This document shows, in pieces, positions 1-9,106 of a DNA stretch of 64,000 nt. Within the stretch, counting starts at the first letter, position 1. Each line of letters opens with the position of its first letter. Made by a program: the position numbers and the translations under genes. The notes beneath the pieces were generated by a model, which worked only from the letters and a program-made list of their open reading frames with translations, ran no database searches and was not told the origin of the DNA. Source of the DNA: Paenibacillus sp. PL2-23 (lineage in GTDB: Bacteria; Bacillota; Bacilli; Paenibacillales; Paenibacillaceae); the NCBI RefSeq assembly GCF_040834005.1, contig NZ_CP162129.1:4881001-4945000 (forward strand), in the 5' to 3' direction.

Positions 1-487
1 GGCCGTACGAGTCCGTCAGACCGCGCAGCTCCTCCCAGCTCTCTTCGGTATGTGTGCCCTTGAGAATAAACGGCTCGCACAGCACGAGGCCGGTGCCCGG
101 CAGCACCTCCTTCGTCTCCTCCAGCAGATGGCGGTACGCCCGTTCGAACCGGTTCGTCGCCCCCTGAGGCAGTCTATTCACGATGCGCCAAGCGTCGTTG
201 ACGCCGATCAGGATACTGATCAGATCCGGTTTCAGGCTGAACGCGTCTTCGTTCCACCTCGCGTACAGATCCGAGACGCGGTTGCCGCCGAGTCCGCGGT
301 TTGCGAAACGATGCCCCGATTCGGCCAGCTGGAAGCCAAGGCGGGCCGCAATCAGATTGGCGTAGCCGTGACCTAAGTACGGCGGGAACGGATTCGCAGG
401 GGTCGGGTCATGCTCCGCTTGTCTCGGTCTACCGGCGTCCGTGATGGAATCCCCCTGAAACAAAACGGTTTTCCCTCTTGTGCTCAT
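1..487 (-). CDS. SGNH/GDSL-type esterase, 3' end cut by window edge
   Basis: About 162 N-terminal residues are visible before the left edge. Block I (FQGDSITD) puts the likely nucleophile at Ser14. Block II glycine lies in GLGGNR (about 65-70) and the block III Asn in GVNDAW (about 95-100); the C-terminal Asp/His block is outside the window. Family members are mostly deacetylases or esterases acting on sugars and lipids. The ATG at 487 has a GAGAGGAG ribosome binding site. It lies 17 bp after the GH38 gene and is probably the last visible cistron of the transporter/mannosidase operon, where it may remove acetyl groups from the imported glycan (inference). No signal peptide is seen, so it is probably cytoplasmic. 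Confidence 0.85.
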   Translation of the reverse strand, partial: MSTRGKTVLFQGDSITDAGRPRQAEHDPTPANPFPPYLGHGYANLIAARLGFQLAESGHRFANRGLGGNRVSDLYARWNEDAFSLKPDLISILIGVNDAWRIVNRLPQGATNRFERAYRHLLEETKEVLPGTGLVLCEPFILKGTHTEESWEELRGLTDSYG

Positions 488-504
488 GGTCCTATGCTCC
501 TCTC

Positions 505-3500
505 TTATGCTTGCTGTCCCTCGTGGAATGTAAGGAGAAACGTCTTGATCTCGTATGGCGCAAGCCCGAACGAGAGCGCCTCCCCGGCTGTCGGCTGACC
601 CGCCGGCTTCTCCATGAGATTGCACTCTTGCCAGCTCGCGATTGCGGCGTCGCTGCGAATCTCAACGCGCCCCCGCGCCCCCGCATATTCGTGCAGCCTC
701 AGCACCATCTGCCCGCCGTCCTCCGCTTGCTTGACGGCGTCAATCATCACATGGGCGCCCTGCACATGAAGCAGGGAGAAGCCTCTGCCACCGCCTATGC
801 CATGCGCATAGCGGAGTCTGTTGTTCAGTGCCCAAGCCTCGCGGCAGGTGCCGCCCTCCAGCCAATCCCCCGCATGTGGAAGCAGTGAATAGGTGAATGC
901 ATGCTTACCCTCGTCTGCCCCCGGATCCGGCCAATTCGCCGATTTAATGAGTGACAAACGCATGATATGGCCTTTGATGTCATAGCCGTATTTGCAATCA
1001 TTCAGCAGGCTGACACCATAACCGCGTTCGGACAGATCCGCCCATTGATGGCCGACCGTCTCGAATCTCGCGCTGTCCCAGCTCGTATTCCAGTGGGTCG
1101 GCCGCTTGACGTTGCCGAACTGGATATCGTATGTGGCTTCCGTCGCTCGAATTGCCACTGGAAATGCTGCCTTGAGCAGCTGCTGGCGCTCCCTCCAATC
1201 CGCCTCCGTCACAAAGTCGATACGGCGGCTGTGCGCGTACACAACCATCATCTGGGTAATACGGGAGTCCAGATACGTCCATTCGAACCGGATAGCCGCA
1301 AAGAGCTGCCCAGCCTCCGTCACCTCCACACTGATGAGCTCGTCGATCGTGCGCATCTTCTCCTGGTAATAGATATCGATATCCCAGGCGTCAAAGTTTT
1401 TGGGCTTATCCTCGAACACCTGCAGCACATTGCCGAGCTCGCCCGGCTTCAGCACTTCCCTGCCATTCTCAAGATCGCAAATACGTGTCAGTTGGCCGCT
1501 GCCATTCCACTCCAGCTCGTAATAAGGCGTTAGGACCTTCCCCGGGGCAAAGGTAAACGGAATGGCCGAAGCGTCCGCTTCCGCCTCGCTCCTCCTCCGT
1601 TCATCGCCAATGTAGACTGGCGCATATCCCATCGAAGGGATGTTCTCCGCGTACACATACAGACTGCCGTCCGAAGCTTTCTGCGAGAGCAGCGGTTCTC
1701 CGTTCTCCCCTAGCAACACCCCTCCTCCGGCAGAGAGAGCTGCAGCGGCATCACCCTCGAGACGCACCAGATCAGAGCGTATCCAGGCCGAGCCGTTGAA
1801 TACAGTGAAACCTTCCTCGTCTGTGTTCGCCCCGCCGGCCGCCAGCCCGTTCGCGGATTGCAGCCAGGCCGCCTCTGCCAAGCGCCCTGCATCGGTGTAC
1901 TCCTCCCTGCAATCCTCATACACCTCGGCTATGGAGGAGCCTGGAATAATATCGTGGAACTGGTTGCGCAGCACAATCTTCCATGCCTCGTGCAGCTCGG
2001 CTTGCGGATAGCTCTCCCAGCGCCCTGCCGATACGCTTCGAATGGCCCCAAGCCATTCTGCCTCCCTGCACAGCAGCTCCAGCTTGCGGTTGCTCCGCTT
2101 CACCTCGGCCTGGCTCGTATACGTACCGCGATGATATTCGAGATACAGCTCGCCATCCCACTCATGCACATAGGCGTCAGACTGCGCGACGGTCTGCTGC
2201 AGCCGGTCGAAGTAGGCATCCGCCCGCTCTGGCTCAACATGCGGCATGCCCGGCATCTGTGACAATCTGCGCCGCATCTCCAGCATATCCCGGTTCACGC
2301 CGCCCCCGCCGTCGCCGTAGCCATAAGCAAGCAGCAGCTCCTGGTTCAGCGCCTTGTCCCGGTAAGCATCCCATATCCCCTTCACCGTAAATGCGTTCAT
2401 CTCGCCGTTGTACGTATACCACCACATGTCCGACTTCTCGGGCGTTGTAATAAAATGGGTCAAAATCTCCGTTCCGTCGATCCCTCGCCAGAAAAACGTG
2501 TCGTGAGGCAGACGATTGTATTGATTCCAGCTGATCTTGGTCGTCATAAACGTATCGATACCGGACTTCTTCAAGATCTGCGGCAGTGCCCAGCTGTAGC
2601 CGAACACATCGGGCAGCCATAAGTATCGGCATGTCTCGCCGAACTCCTGCTCCAGGAACCGAGTTCCGAACAGCAGCTGACGGACAAGCGACTCGCCGCT
2701 TGGAATATTGCAGTCTGCCTCCAGCCACATCGCGCCGCCGGCCTCCCACCGTCCCTCCGCGATGCGCTCCTTCATCTGCGCATAGATGTCCGGATAGTCG
2801 CTCTTCATGTAGTCATATAGCTGGGGCTGCGTTTGGAGGAAAAGATACTCCGGATACTGCTCCATCAGCCGAAGCACCGTCGAAAACGAACGAGCCGACT
2901 TCTCCCTCGTATGCTTGAGCCTCCAGAGCCACGCAACGTCGATGTGCGTATGCCCGATTGCGCTAACGCGAACAGCATGCGTCTTGCCTATGCTTTCGAT
3001 ACCGTCCCTCAGCAGACTGCGCGCCTCCCGAACGGATTCATAGAATCCTTCCGAGCCTGGCTTCGACCAGTCGAGCAGCAGGAATGCGCGGTTAAGCGCC
3101 GCAAGCAGTGCGGGCTGAACCGGATCATTCGGCGTCAGCTCCTTCACCGTCGCCAATGCCGCCTGCGCTGTGTAATACAGATCATCCGCCGCTTCCTCCA
3201 GCCAAGCCAGATCAGCGCGGGCAATCCGATGCTCCTGGGATTCCGGCGTTCCCCCGCCCTCAAGCCCCGACCATAGCCGGAAGCACAAGCTCAGGGAACC
3301 GCCTGCCGCTTCCGCAGGGAAGAACACCTCTTGATGATTGCTGTCCACACCTTGATAAGGCTCGCCGCCCACATACAGAAGCGCTTCGAAGCCTCCCGTA
3401 TTGCCCGGACCAGTCTTGCCGAAGTCGAACAAGCCGACAACCTTACTCCCCGTCCACGCCGATGGAATTGCCACGTCCGCCTGCAGCCATAAGTACGCGT

Positions 3501-3684
3501 CTCTGCCGCCCCATCTATCGCCGCGCTTCCATACCTGCTCGAAGCCGCTCGACGGCGGCCTCGCTCCATTCCTTCCTTCGGGGTCCTCACAGCCCCGGAA
3601 TGCCTCAATTGGCATGACTTCCCTGTATCTGTACTTCTCCAGCTCGGCTATACGCGCCTGCAGCTTTTCCTCCGTCCAGAACAT
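505..3684 (-). CDS. GH38 alpha-mannosidase
   Basis: A 1059-residue protein with the layout of bacterial family 38 alpha-mannosidases. An N-terminal beta-rich region is followed by the catalytic alpha/beta barrel. The metal-binding segment GHTHIDVAWLW is near residues 244-254, and WLPDVFGYS near 356-364 carries the likely nucleophile Asp359. A helical three-helix region and C-terminal beta-sandwich domains follow. There is no signal peptide, so it should hydrolyse imported mannosides in the cytoplasm. ATG 3684 follows a GGGAGGATAAGGG site. It sits 43 bp after the deacetylase-fold gene and downstream of a CUT1 transporter, which suggests use of mannose-containing oligosaccharides. The linkage it cleaves cannot be read from sequence. 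Confidence 0.93.
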   Translation of the reverse strand: MFWTEEKLQARIAELEKYRYREVMPIEAFRGCEDPEGRNGARPPSSGFEQVWKRGDRWGGRDAYLWLQADVAIPSAWTGSKVVGLFDFGKTGPGNTGGFEALLYVGGEPYQGVDSNHQEVFFPAEAAGGSLSLCFRLWSGLEGGGTPESQEHRIARADLAWLEEAADDLYYTAQAALATVKELTPNDPVQPALLAALNRAFLLLDWSKPGSEGFYESVREARSLLRDGIESIGKTHAVRVSAIGHTHIDVAWLWRLKHTREKSARSFSTVLRLMEQYPEYLFLQTQPQLYDYMKSDYPDIYAQMKERIAEGRWEAGGAMWLEADCNIPSGESLVRQLLFGTRFLEQEFGETCRYLWLPDVFGYSWALPQILKKSGIDTFMTTKISWNQYNRLPHDTFFWRGIDGTEILTHFITTPEKSDMWWYTYNGEMNAFTVKGIWDAYRDKALNQELLLAYGYGDGGGGVNRDMLEMRRRLSQMPGMPHVEPERADAYFDRLQQTVAQSDAYVHEWDGELYLEYHRGTYTSQAEVKRSNRKLELLCREAEWLGAIRSVSAGRWESYPQAELHEAWKIVLRNQFHDIIPGSSIAEVYEDCREEYTDAGRLAEAAWLQSANGLAAGGANTDEEGFTVFNGSAWIRSDLVRLEGDAAAALSAGGGVLLGENGEPLLSQKASDGSLYVYAENIPSMGYAPVYIGDERRRSEAEADASAIPFTFAPGKVLTPYYELEWNGSGQLTRICDLENGREVLKPGELGNVLQVFEDKPKNFDAWDIDIYYQEKMRTIDELISVEVTEAGQLFAAIRFEWTYLDSRITQMMVVYAHSRRIDFVTEADWRERQQLLKAAFPVAIRATEATYDIQFGNVKRPTHWNTSWDSARFETVGHQWADLSERGYGVSLLNDCKYGYDIKGHIMRLSLIKSANWPDPGADEGKHAFTYSLLPHAGDWLEGGTCREAWALNNRLRYAHGIGGGRGFSLLHVQGAHVMIDAVKQAEDGGQMVLRLHEYAGARGRVEIRSDAAIASWQECNLMEKPAGQPTAGEALSFGLAPYEIKTFLLTFHEGQQA

Positions 3685-3727
3685 CCCTTATCCTCCCATC
3701 GTGGCTTGTTATCCGCCACGTGCTTTA

Positions 3728-5116
3728 TTATGCCGTTCGATTCCCGATCGCCGCCATGTGCTGCGCCTGCTTCTTAACGAGGGAAAGCTCGATCTTCATC
3801 CGTTCACCCGTCAACCGAAAACGCAGGAACGCCAGCTCGTCTCCGATTATCTTCACTTCCACGCCCTCCGAGCAGCCCTCCACCTCGTAGGCCGACAGGT
3901 CATCCCAATAGGTCAAGCCATAGGGCATCGGCTGCCAGTGTCCGATATCGAACGACATGCGGATGCGCTCCTCCGTCTTGTCATAGCCGGAGACGAACAC
4001 CTGCGGCGTTCTCTCGTCGAACTCATCGGCCATGCTGCCCTTGCCGACATAGCTGCGCAGACGGTGCGGTCCGCATTGCCCCTTCACGAACCCCATCTGG
4101 CATTCGTGGTCGTAATAGAGGAACGTCTTCGGCCAAGGCCCCTCTCCCGTGCCCCCCAACGTCACGGTATATTCGTTCGGCTCCGGACGAATGAGCGTAT
4201 CCTCGGTCAGCATGTACACCGGCGGCGTCGCGTCGTTCTCCTCATGGTAGCCCGCGATCGCCTTCGGCAGCGTCGTCAGAGTAATGGGGAATTGCGTAAT
4301 ATGGGCAAAAAATAAATCCAGCATCTCCGCGCATGCCTCGACATGCGACGCCGGGAACACCGCGAACCGATCGGTATACTCCATCTCGTGAGCCTCCTGC
4401 TGCTGCAGGAAATACACGCGCTCATTGTGCGCCGTATTGTTCAGATAGTCGCGGAACAGGTTCTTCCAATAGTCGATGTTGTCGCCCGTGCACAGTCCCG
4501 CGCGCAGCACGTCGTTAGGGTCAGTGGAGTATATTACGGGGCAGCCCGAATGATAGGTCGCGTTCAAATCGCGGGCCGTCCATTCGCAGGCGACAACCTT
4601 GCCCTTGCCGGGATGCGGCACCTTGTACCTGTCGCCGTCGACATACCAAGAGCCCCACGGAATGCCCTTGTGCGTAATGCCATCCCACCATACCTGCTCC
4701 CAGCAATAGCCCCACATGCCCTGGAAGTCCAGCTCTTCGAGCGCCTCGATCAGCTCATTATAGATTTTGCCGCGCGCCGCGATCTTCGTCTTCGCCCACG
4801 GGAACGCCTCTTCAACTAGACGCCAATCCGCCGCGAGCGCCCGCTTGAACGTCTCCTTGGAAGCTCCGGCATCCTCGATAAAAAAAGGACTTTGCAGAAT
4901 GACGTCGTCTCCATATTGCCGATGCCACTCCGTTATGCGCTCCTTCAGCACGGGCACCGATCGGCCGTTGACAATCCATGTTACAGGTATGCCATGCTTA
5001 TGCGCGATCGCTGCCGTGCGATCAATGCCCTCCAGCGCCACCCCCTGTCCCCAGGGGGTATCGTAATGCGAGGCGTAGCTTACAAACGTATAAATCAAAT
5101 GCTCCGGCTTGATCAC
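3728..5116 (-). CDS. Polysaccharide-deacetylase-like barrel protein, function unknown
   Basis: A 462-residue protein starting at GTG 5116 after an AGGAGGAG site. The N-terminal half (about 1-280) reads like a NodB/GH57-type barrel: an early strand-like segment (LIYTFVSYASHYDTPW), HGIPVTWIVNG, and later WEQVWWDG. I cannot identify a canonical NodB His-x3-His metal motif. The C-terminal 150 residues look beta-rich. It has no signal peptide or membrane segment. It lies between the solute-binding protein and the GH38 mannosidase and is probably cotranscribed, so a role in processing the same imported glycan is likely. The reaction is unknown to me; it could be a deacetylase or a glycosidase of a related fold. 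Confidence 0.7.
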   Translation of the reverse strand: MIKPEHLIYTFVSYASHYDTPWGQGVALEGIDRTAAIAHKHGIPVTWIVNGRSVPVLKERITEWHRQYGDDVILQSPFFIEDAGASKETFKRALAADWRLVEEAFPWAKTKIAARGKIYNELIEALEELDFQGMWGYCWEQVWWDGITHKGIPWGSWYVDGDRYKVPHPGKGKVVACEWTARDLNATYHSGCPVIYSTDPNDVLRAGLCTGDNIDYWKNLFRDYLNNTAHNERVYFLQQQEAHEMEYTDRFAVFPASHVEACAEMLDLFFAHITQFPITLTTLPKAIAGYHEENDATPPVYMLTEDTLIRPEPNEYTVTLGGTGEGPWPKTFLYYDHECQMGFVKGQCGPHRLRSYVGKGSMADEFDERTPQVFVSGYDKTEERIRMSFDIGHWQPMPYGLTYWDDLSAYEVEGCSEGVEVKIIGDELAFLRFRLTGERMKIELSLVKKQAQHMAAIGNRTA

Positions 5117-5144
5117 GGCCGTGTCTCCTCCTGTCTATGGCAAA

Positions 5145-5165
5145 GAGTCCCCCGTAAGGGGACTC
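5145..5165 (-). terminator. Intra-operon stem-loop after the solute-binding protein gene
   Basis: A perfect inverted repeat, GAGTCCCC / GGGGACTC with a 5-base loop, lies between the solute-binding protein stop (5188) and the next start (5116). No long U tract follows. A hairpin here typically stabilises or attenuates the transcript so that binding protein is made in excess over downstream enzymes (inference). Confidence 0.6.
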
Positions 5166-5187
5166 GCTGCGCCTTGCGTCTATTCTC

Positions 5188-6789
5188 TTACTTCTTGTTC
5201 GCCGCCCACCAGGCGTCAATCTGCTTCTGCAGCTCAGCTTGCACCTTCTCTATGCCAGCCGCCTTCAGCTTGCCGTTGCGCTCTGCCAGCAGCTTAGCGG
5301 GATCCTTCACGGCGCCTGTGAAGATCGTCTTGTATTCGGTAACGACCGCCGTCATCTGTGTCAGCTCGTTCTTCACGTTCGTATCGTCGAAGGCAAAGCC
5401 CATCAGCGGGAAGCGTTTCGCTTCGTTGTTGAACTTCTCCCAGTTCGTATACAGATCATCAGGCTGGCCAGGCTTCAGGTGGTTCAGCAGCTGATTGCCG
5501 ATGACCCAGAACGTAACGGAGTTGAAGCCGGAATCCGCGATTGGCTCGATACGGTTTTCTGCGACTTTCTTGTAATGCTTGCCCTCAATGCCGTTGACAA
5601 TAAGGTTGATGACGTAAGGATCGGTATGCAGGTAGTTCAGCACCATCATCGCGCGCTCCGGATCCTTGGAGGTTCTCGAGATGGAGAACATGGAGCCCGT
5701 CGCCAGATCCGTTGTTACGATCGGCTCTTCAATGACGTGGGAGACATATTCATATTTGTTATCGGAGCCGATCTTCATCTCGATGTCCGAGCCCGGCTTC
5801 CAAGTGGCGGATTGCACCCAAATCTTGCCTTGCTTCTGCAGATCGCCGATGGTCGTCGTGTTGGTGGCCGCATCGGAATTCACGTAGCCCTTCTCGTAAT
5901 AATTGCGGAACATATTCACTTCCTGCTCATTGATTGCCACGATCTCAGGGTCCAGCACGGACTTCACGGTCATATCCGAGGTGGAGGTGTAATCCAGCAG
6001 GAACATCGGCTGCCTGCCCAGCGTTGGGCCAATCGGACGGTAGTTGCCGCGCGTCTCGTACATCATGAAGCCGCCGCCGAAGTTGCCGGAGCCGCCGCCC
6101 ACGAAGTAAGGGATCATGTCAGGCTCGTTCTTCTTGATCGTGTCGAGCCAAGGCGCCAAATCCTCTACCGAATTGATGGATTCAATGGGAATGTTGTATT
6201 TCTCCACAATGTCCTTGCGGTACGTAAACGCCTTGCCTTGCGTAATTTCCTTGTTGGTTGGCACCGCATACAATTTGCCGTTCATGCGAGGAGCTTCCAG
6301 GTACAGCGGATTGATGCGCTCCTTGATGCCTTGGCCGTGCTTCTCCACCAGGTCATCCAGCTCCAGGAAGGCGCCCTTCGACACATTGCCGAAGAAGTTC
6401 ATCCAAGACGCGGTGAATACGAGGTCCATCTTCTCGCCCGTATTCATCATGAGCTCAGTGCGGTTCTTATAATCGCTGGAAGCGATCGGCTGCAGCTTAA
6501 CGGTGGCGTTGATTTTTTCCTTAAAAAATTCGTTCAGCTTCTCTTCGACAAGCGCGTCATCCTGCTGCGGAGTGCCGAAATAGACGATGGATACCTCATA
6601 CGGCTCCAGCTCCGGCGCCGGCGGCTCCTCCTTGCTCTCGCTGGTAGCCGCGGGGCTTGCGGACGGCTTCGCCGTTGCTTCATTGCTGCCGTTCCCGCCA
6701 TTGCTGGAGCAAGCTTGCAGCATGAGAGCCAGCACCATCATGAGTGCCATCGAAACGATATAGAGCTTCTTCTGTTTCTGTTGCTTCAT
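5188..6789 (-). CDS. CUT1 ABC transporter solute-binding lipoprotein (LplA-like)
   Basis: A 533-residue extracellular sugar-binding lipoprotein. The signal peptide has a basic start (MKQQKQKK), a hydrophobic core and lipobox LQAC with lipidated Cys27, followed by a low-complexity Ser/Asn/Glu/Pro linker of about 40 residues. The length and the YFGTPQQDDALVEEKLNEFF-like start of the mature domain fit the large LplA family that works with LplB/LplC permeases. ATG 6789 has an AGGAGGG site. The two permease genes lie upstream. No ATPase gene is nearby, and such systems usually share a common MsmX-type ATPase. The substrate is probably a complex glycan fragment, given the GH38 gene in the same operon. 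Confidence 0.92.
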   Translation of the reverse strand: MKQQKQKKLYIVSMALMMVLALMLQACSSNGGNGSNEATAKPSASPAATSESKEEPPAPELEPYEVSIVYFGTPQQDDALVEEKLNEFFKEKINATVKLQPIASSDYKNRTELMMNTGEKMDLVFTASWMNFFGNVSKGAFLELDDLVEKHGQGIKERINPLYLEAPRMNGKLYAVPTNKEITQGKAFTYRKDIVEKYNIPIESINSVEDLAPWLDTIKKNEPDMIPYFVGGGSGNFGGGFMMYETRGNYRPIGPTLGRQPMFLLDYTSTSDMTVKSVLDPEIVAINEQEVNMFRNYYEKGYVNSDAATNTTTIGDLQKQGKIWVQSATWKPGSDIEMKIGSDNKYEYVSHVIEEPIVTTDLATGSMFSISRTSKDPERAMMVLNYLHTDPYVINLIVNGIEGKHYKKVAENRIEPIADSGFNSVTFWVIGNQLLNHLKPGQPDDLYTNWEKFNNEAKRFPLMGFAFDDTNVKNELTQMTAVVTEYKTIFTGAVKDPAKLLAERNGKLKAAGIEKVQAELQKQIDAWWAANKK

Positions 6790-6883
6790 CCTCGTATAAC
6801 CCTCCTGTTATGAATTAATATATAGATCAGTCTCCGGCCGGGCGATGCCGACCGTTAACCGGAACTACCACTCTTTGACCGCC

Positions 6884-7813
6884 TTAACCTTTAACGGCGC
6901 CAACTGTTAACCCTTTTACAAAATACTTCTGGAAAAACGGGTATACCAGCAGAATCGGGCCCATCCCCACAACAGCCATCGCCATCTGAAGCGATTCGTT
7001 GGGCAGATTGCGCATGAGCTCCGGGTTTTGCGCGGCTAGCTGCACATTGTCCCTGAGGTACTGGATGTCATTCAGCACGCGAATCATTAGGAATTGGACG
7101 GGATACATCTTCTCCTCCCGAATGAACAGCAGCGCGTTGAACCAGTCGTTCCAATAATGGATCGTGCTGAACAAGCCCATCGTGGCCATGACCGGCAGCG
7201 ACAGCGGCAATACGATCTGAGCGAAAATTCGCAGCTCTCCTGCTCCGTCAATTCGGGCCGATTCCAGCAGAGCCGGATGAATGGTCGTCTGGAAGAAGGT
7301 GCGCATGATGATGACGTTGAACGGAATAATCAGAAGCGGCAATATAAGCGCGAAATACGAATCCAGCAGATGGAAGCCCTGCGTGTAGACGATATATTTA
7401 CTGACGAGTCCTCCGCTGAAGAGCATGGTGAAGAACAGGAAAAACGTAAAGAAATACCGGTAAGGATAGTCCTGTCTGGAGATGGGATACGCGTACAGCG
7501 CCATAAACAACACACTGAGGATCGTACCCGCAATCGTGACGCCGATGCTGACGCTGTAAGCGCGAAGCAGCGTGGCTGAATCCTTCAGCAAGCTTTCATA
7601 AGCAATTAACGACCAGCTCTCGGGGAAGAAGCTGTATCCCCTCTCAATCAGGGAATCGTTATGCGTGAACGACACCAGAATAACCAGCAGAACGGGCATG
7701 ATGCAGATCAGCGACAGCGCAATAAAGCCGCTGTTCAGAATAACGTTGGCTAGAGGAGAGATGCTGTTGTCTCTCCTGCTGCGGGGCTTGCTCTTGTTTA
7801 AGCTCAAACTCAT
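6884..7813 (-). CDS. CUT1 ABC transporter permease (LplC/YtcP-like)
   Basis: A 309-residue inner-membrane permease with about six transmembrane segments. The cytoplasmic EAA-type loop appears as ESARIDGAGELRIFAQIVLP, followed by conserved downstream segments. The C-terminal FFQKYFVKGLTVGAVKG is typical of the LplC/YtcP branch. ATG 7813 is preceded by AAGAGGTGAT. It pairs with the permease at 7867-8853 and the lipoprotein at 5188-6789 to form one importer. The gap to the binding-protein gene is 94 bp. Confidence 0.92.
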   Translation of the reverse strand: MSLSLNKSKPRSRRDNSISPLANVILNSGFIALSLICIMPVLLVILVSFTHNDSLIERGYSFFPESWSLIAYESLLKDSATLLRAYSVSIGVTIAGTILSVLFMALYAYPISRQDYPYRYFFTFFLFFTMLFSGGLVSKYIVYTQGFHLLDSYFALILPLLIIPFNVIIMRTFFQTTIHPALLESARIDGAGELRIFAQIVLPLSLPVMATMGLFSTIHYWNDWFNALLFIREEKMYPVQFLMIRVLNDIQYLRDNVQLAAQNPELMRNLPNESLQMAMAVVGMGPILLVYPFFQKYFVKGLTVGAVKG

Positions 7814-7836
7814 GGGATCACCTCTTTTGGCAAGCT

Positions 7837-7872
7837 TTCTAGAGCGTGTCTGAGATCAGACATGTCCTAGAA
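7837..7872 (-). other. Inverted repeat between the two permease genes
   Basis: TTCTAG pairs with CTAGAA and GTCTGA with TCAGAC, giving an interrupted stem. It spans the end of the first permease gene and the leader of the second, just ahead of the latter's ribosome binding site. It may tune relative expression; there is no U tract. Confidence 0.4.
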
Positions 7873-8853
7873 CAAGGCTTGGTCTTTATCGATTTTGCGA
7901 ACGCCCGCATTCGTGAACAGCACGAGCAGGAAGCCCAGCACGGATTGGACTAGTGCGGCTGCCGACGACATGCCAATGTCGTTCAGCTCCTTCAGCACGC
8001 GGTAGACATACGTGTCGACCGTGTCGGTCACGGGATACAGCGAACCGGAGTTCAGGGGGACTTGATAAAACAATCCGAAGTCGGAATTGAACACATGTCC
8101 CATGTTCAGAATCGTAATGATGATAATAATCGGCCTGATGGTCGGCAGCGTGATGTGGAAGATCTGGCGCCACTTCGACGCCCCGTCGATGACAGCCGCC
8201 TCGTAATATTCCGGGTCGATACCCGCTATCGCCGCGATATAGATGACGGCGCCGATGCCAACACCCTTCCAGGCGTTCACAAAGGTTAGAATGTACGGCC
8301 AATATTCCTTGTCCGAATACCAGAATACCCGCTCCATGCCCAGCCATTCGATGATGGTGTTGTTCATGAAGCCCTTCTCCGGATTCAAGAAAGCGTATAC
8401 GAGATAGCTGACAATAACCATGGAGAGGAAATACGGCATAATGAAGAAGGTCTGATAGCTCTTCGCCAGCCATTTGTTCCGAATCTCTGTAATCGCCACC
8501 GCGATGATGACGGACAGGACGAGATTGATGGCCATAAATCCGAGACTGTAGCCCACTGTGTTCCGGGCGATCCGCCAGAGCGAGCCTGAGGTGAAGAGAA
8601 ACTCGAAGTTTTTGAACCCTACCCAGGGGCTGCCCCAAATCCCGTCAATATAATTAATGTTCTTAAATGCAATGAACACGCCGAACATCGGCAAGTAGTT
8701 GTTCATCAACAGCACAAGGGTCGTTGGCACGAGCATCAGCGTAAGATACCTGTACTTCCACATCGTGCGGAGGAAGCGGTACGCCTTGCCCGGCTTGCTG
8801 CTCATCATCCCCGCCTTCTCCTTCAATGTGACCGTTGTTGTTGGTTGATTCAC
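7867..8853 (-). CDS. CUT1 ABC transporter permease (LplB/YteP-like)
   Basis: A permease of about 328 residues with a cytoplasmic N-terminal tail and six predicted membrane segments. The EAA loop reads EAAVIDGASKWRQIFHITLP, and the C-terminus has the LplB-family pattern (YRVLKELNDIGMSSAAALVQ). Two in-frame GTG codons compete: the one at 8862 overlaps the GAGAGGGGG ribosome binding site, while the one at 8853 is well spaced, so I chose 8853. It is the first gene of the transporter operon. Upstream lies the 11-bp repeat block and the divergent TetR promoter. Confidence 0.9.
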   Translation of the reverse strand: MNQPTTTVTLKEKAGMMSSKPGKAYRFLRTMWKYRYLTLMLVPTTLVLLMNNYLPMFGVFIAFKNINYIDGIWGSPWVGFKNFEFLFTSGSLWRIARNTVGYSLGFMAINLVLSVIIAVAITEIRNKWLAKSYQTFFIMPYFLSMVIVSYLVYAFLNPEKGFMNNTIIEWLGMERVFWYSDKEYWPYILTFVNAWKGVGIGAVIYIAAIAGIDPEYYEAAVIDGASKWRQIFHITLPTIRPIIIIITILNMGHVFNSDFGLFYQVPLNSGSLYPVTDTVDTYVYRVLKELNDIGMSSAAALVQSVLGFLLVLFTNAGVRKIDKDQALF

Positions 8854-8940
8854 GATGTTCACCCCCTCTCATGCATTTAGTATAGAGCCGGGGCGTCTCC
8901 GTTACGATGATCTATTCATACAGGAGTGTGATGTAATCTT

Positions 8941-9028
8941 GGACTATTGATGGAGTGTTGATGGACTATTGATGGAGTGTTGATGGACTATTGATAGACT
9001 ATTGATGGACTATTAATGGACTAATAAA
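8941..9028. repeat. Eight tandem 11-bp repeats in a divergent promoter region
   Basis: Consecutive units at 8941, 8952, 8963, 8974, 8985, 8996, 9007 and 9018 follow GGACTATTGAT or GGAGTGTTGAT. The first four alternate exactly as a 22-bp dimer; the last ones are degenerate. The 11-bp pitch is about one helical turn. The block lies between the transporter operon (minus) and the -35 box of the TetR gene (plus), so it could be a cooperative binding site or a replication-slippage tract. Confidence 0.85.
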
Positions 9029-9033
9029 ATCTA

Positions 9034-9062
9034 TTTACAAACCGTTGGTCGGTTTATATAAT
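9034..9062 (+). promoter_or_regulatory. Sigma-A promoter with TetR-type operator in its spacer
   Basis: TTTACA (9034-9039) and TATAAT (9057-9062) are separated by exactly 17 bp. The spacer carries a perfect inverted repeat, AAACCG / CGGTTT with a 5-bp centre (9039-9055). This is the expected layout for a self-repressed TetR-family gene, and the TetR start follows at 9107. Confidence 0.85.
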
Positions 9063-9106
9063 GGCAATATAGCTGTATGCAACTACCTTCCGCGGAGGAC
9101 ACAAAC

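Noticed and set aside
505-5116. Numerous plus-strand open frames opposite the GH38 and deacetylase-like genes
   Set aside because: They lack ribosome binding sites and recognisable domains and are shadows of GC-rich minus-strand genes.
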